Of a stretch of 64,000 nucleotides of DNA, positions 63,785 to 64,000 are shown one piece after another. Positions within the stretch are counted from its first letter, which is position 1; each line of letters opens with the position of its first letter. Both the position numbers and the translations under genes were made by a program. The stretch comes from Camarhynchus parvulus (Eukaryota; Chordata; Aves; Passeriformes; Thraupidae). The DNA is taken from contig NC_044590.1 in NCBI RefSeq assembly GCF_901933205.1, positions 14,721,501 to 14,785,500 on the forward strand, read 5' to 3'. The notes under the pieces are model-generated. The model ran no database searches and had not been told where the DNA came from. It worked only from the letters and a program-made list of their open reading frames with translations.

Positions 63785-64000
63785 TGTGTGTGGCAGGGAC
63801 AGGCGCTCGGAAGTTCTCGGGCTGTCACGGAAAGGCACAGAGGCCCTCTTTCCTCCTCTCTCCCTCTGCTCCCGAAGATAAGATAACAAACCACTGAGTC
63901 AGCACACCCCCTACCTATATAAACCCCCGAAATGTAAGAATAAACGCCTTTTAACCGTCTGCCATATTGGTGTCTGCGTGTTATCTGGCCCGAGTAGCCC
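63785..64000 (+). mobile_element. LTR, cut by the window end
   Basis: Starts at about TGTGTGTGGCAGGGACAGG. Carries a clear TATATAAA (near 63918) and AATAAA (near 63941), spaced about 25 bp as in a short-R LTR, followed by U5-like sequence to the last base. The 3' end is outside the window. Confidence 0.65.

Overview
The window looks like bird nuclear DNA, most likely from a songbird. It has CR1 LINE ends of the avian type, many short solo LTRs, and two neighbouring genes, FER1L4 and ERGIC3, placed tail to tail as they are on human 20q11.22 (the bird equivalent is chromosome 20). The songbird assignment is an inference from LTR density and style. No bacterial or viral gene organisation is present. 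Most open reading frames are chance frames in introns or repeats.

Layout, left to right. 1-1152: the 3' end of an old endogenous retrovirus, with a collapsed env and a 3' LTR. 1593-3440: the last three exons of a type II ferlin (FER1L4 by synteny), carrying two in-frame TGA codons and so probably dead. 3487-4263: a solo LTR in the ferlin 3' region. 4270-11187: mostly unassigned DNA with two further LTRs. 11188-13715: an exon-intron pseudogene of an ST3GAL1/2-type sialyltransferase. It is broken by frameshifts, stops and an LTR inserted inside a coding exon.

16388-41377: ERGIC3 on the minus strand is the one clearly intact gene. All 13 coding exons can be traced with GT-AG borders and consistent phases, giving 383 codons plus stop, and transcription starts from a CpG island. 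Its introns hold CR1 fragments, an LTR, microsatellites, a possible retrocopy with a poly(A) tail and an unidentified GC-rich open exon.

41378-64000: gene-poor and repeat-rich. A satellite of about 190 bp (roughly 25 monomers, 42667-48690) is interrupted by two solo LTRs. Beyond it lie further LTRs, a composite CpG-rich tandem repeat at 53340-54915, a 400-bp purine-only GAAA tract, CR1 elements (one split by an insertion) and an LTR cut by the window edge.

Only ERGIC3 appears able to make a protein: a cargo-receptor-like membrane protein cycling between ER and Golgi. The ferlin and sialyltransferase loci record gene loss. The insertions can be ordered by nesting: satellite before its LTRs, sialyltransferase before its LTR, CR1 before its insertion.
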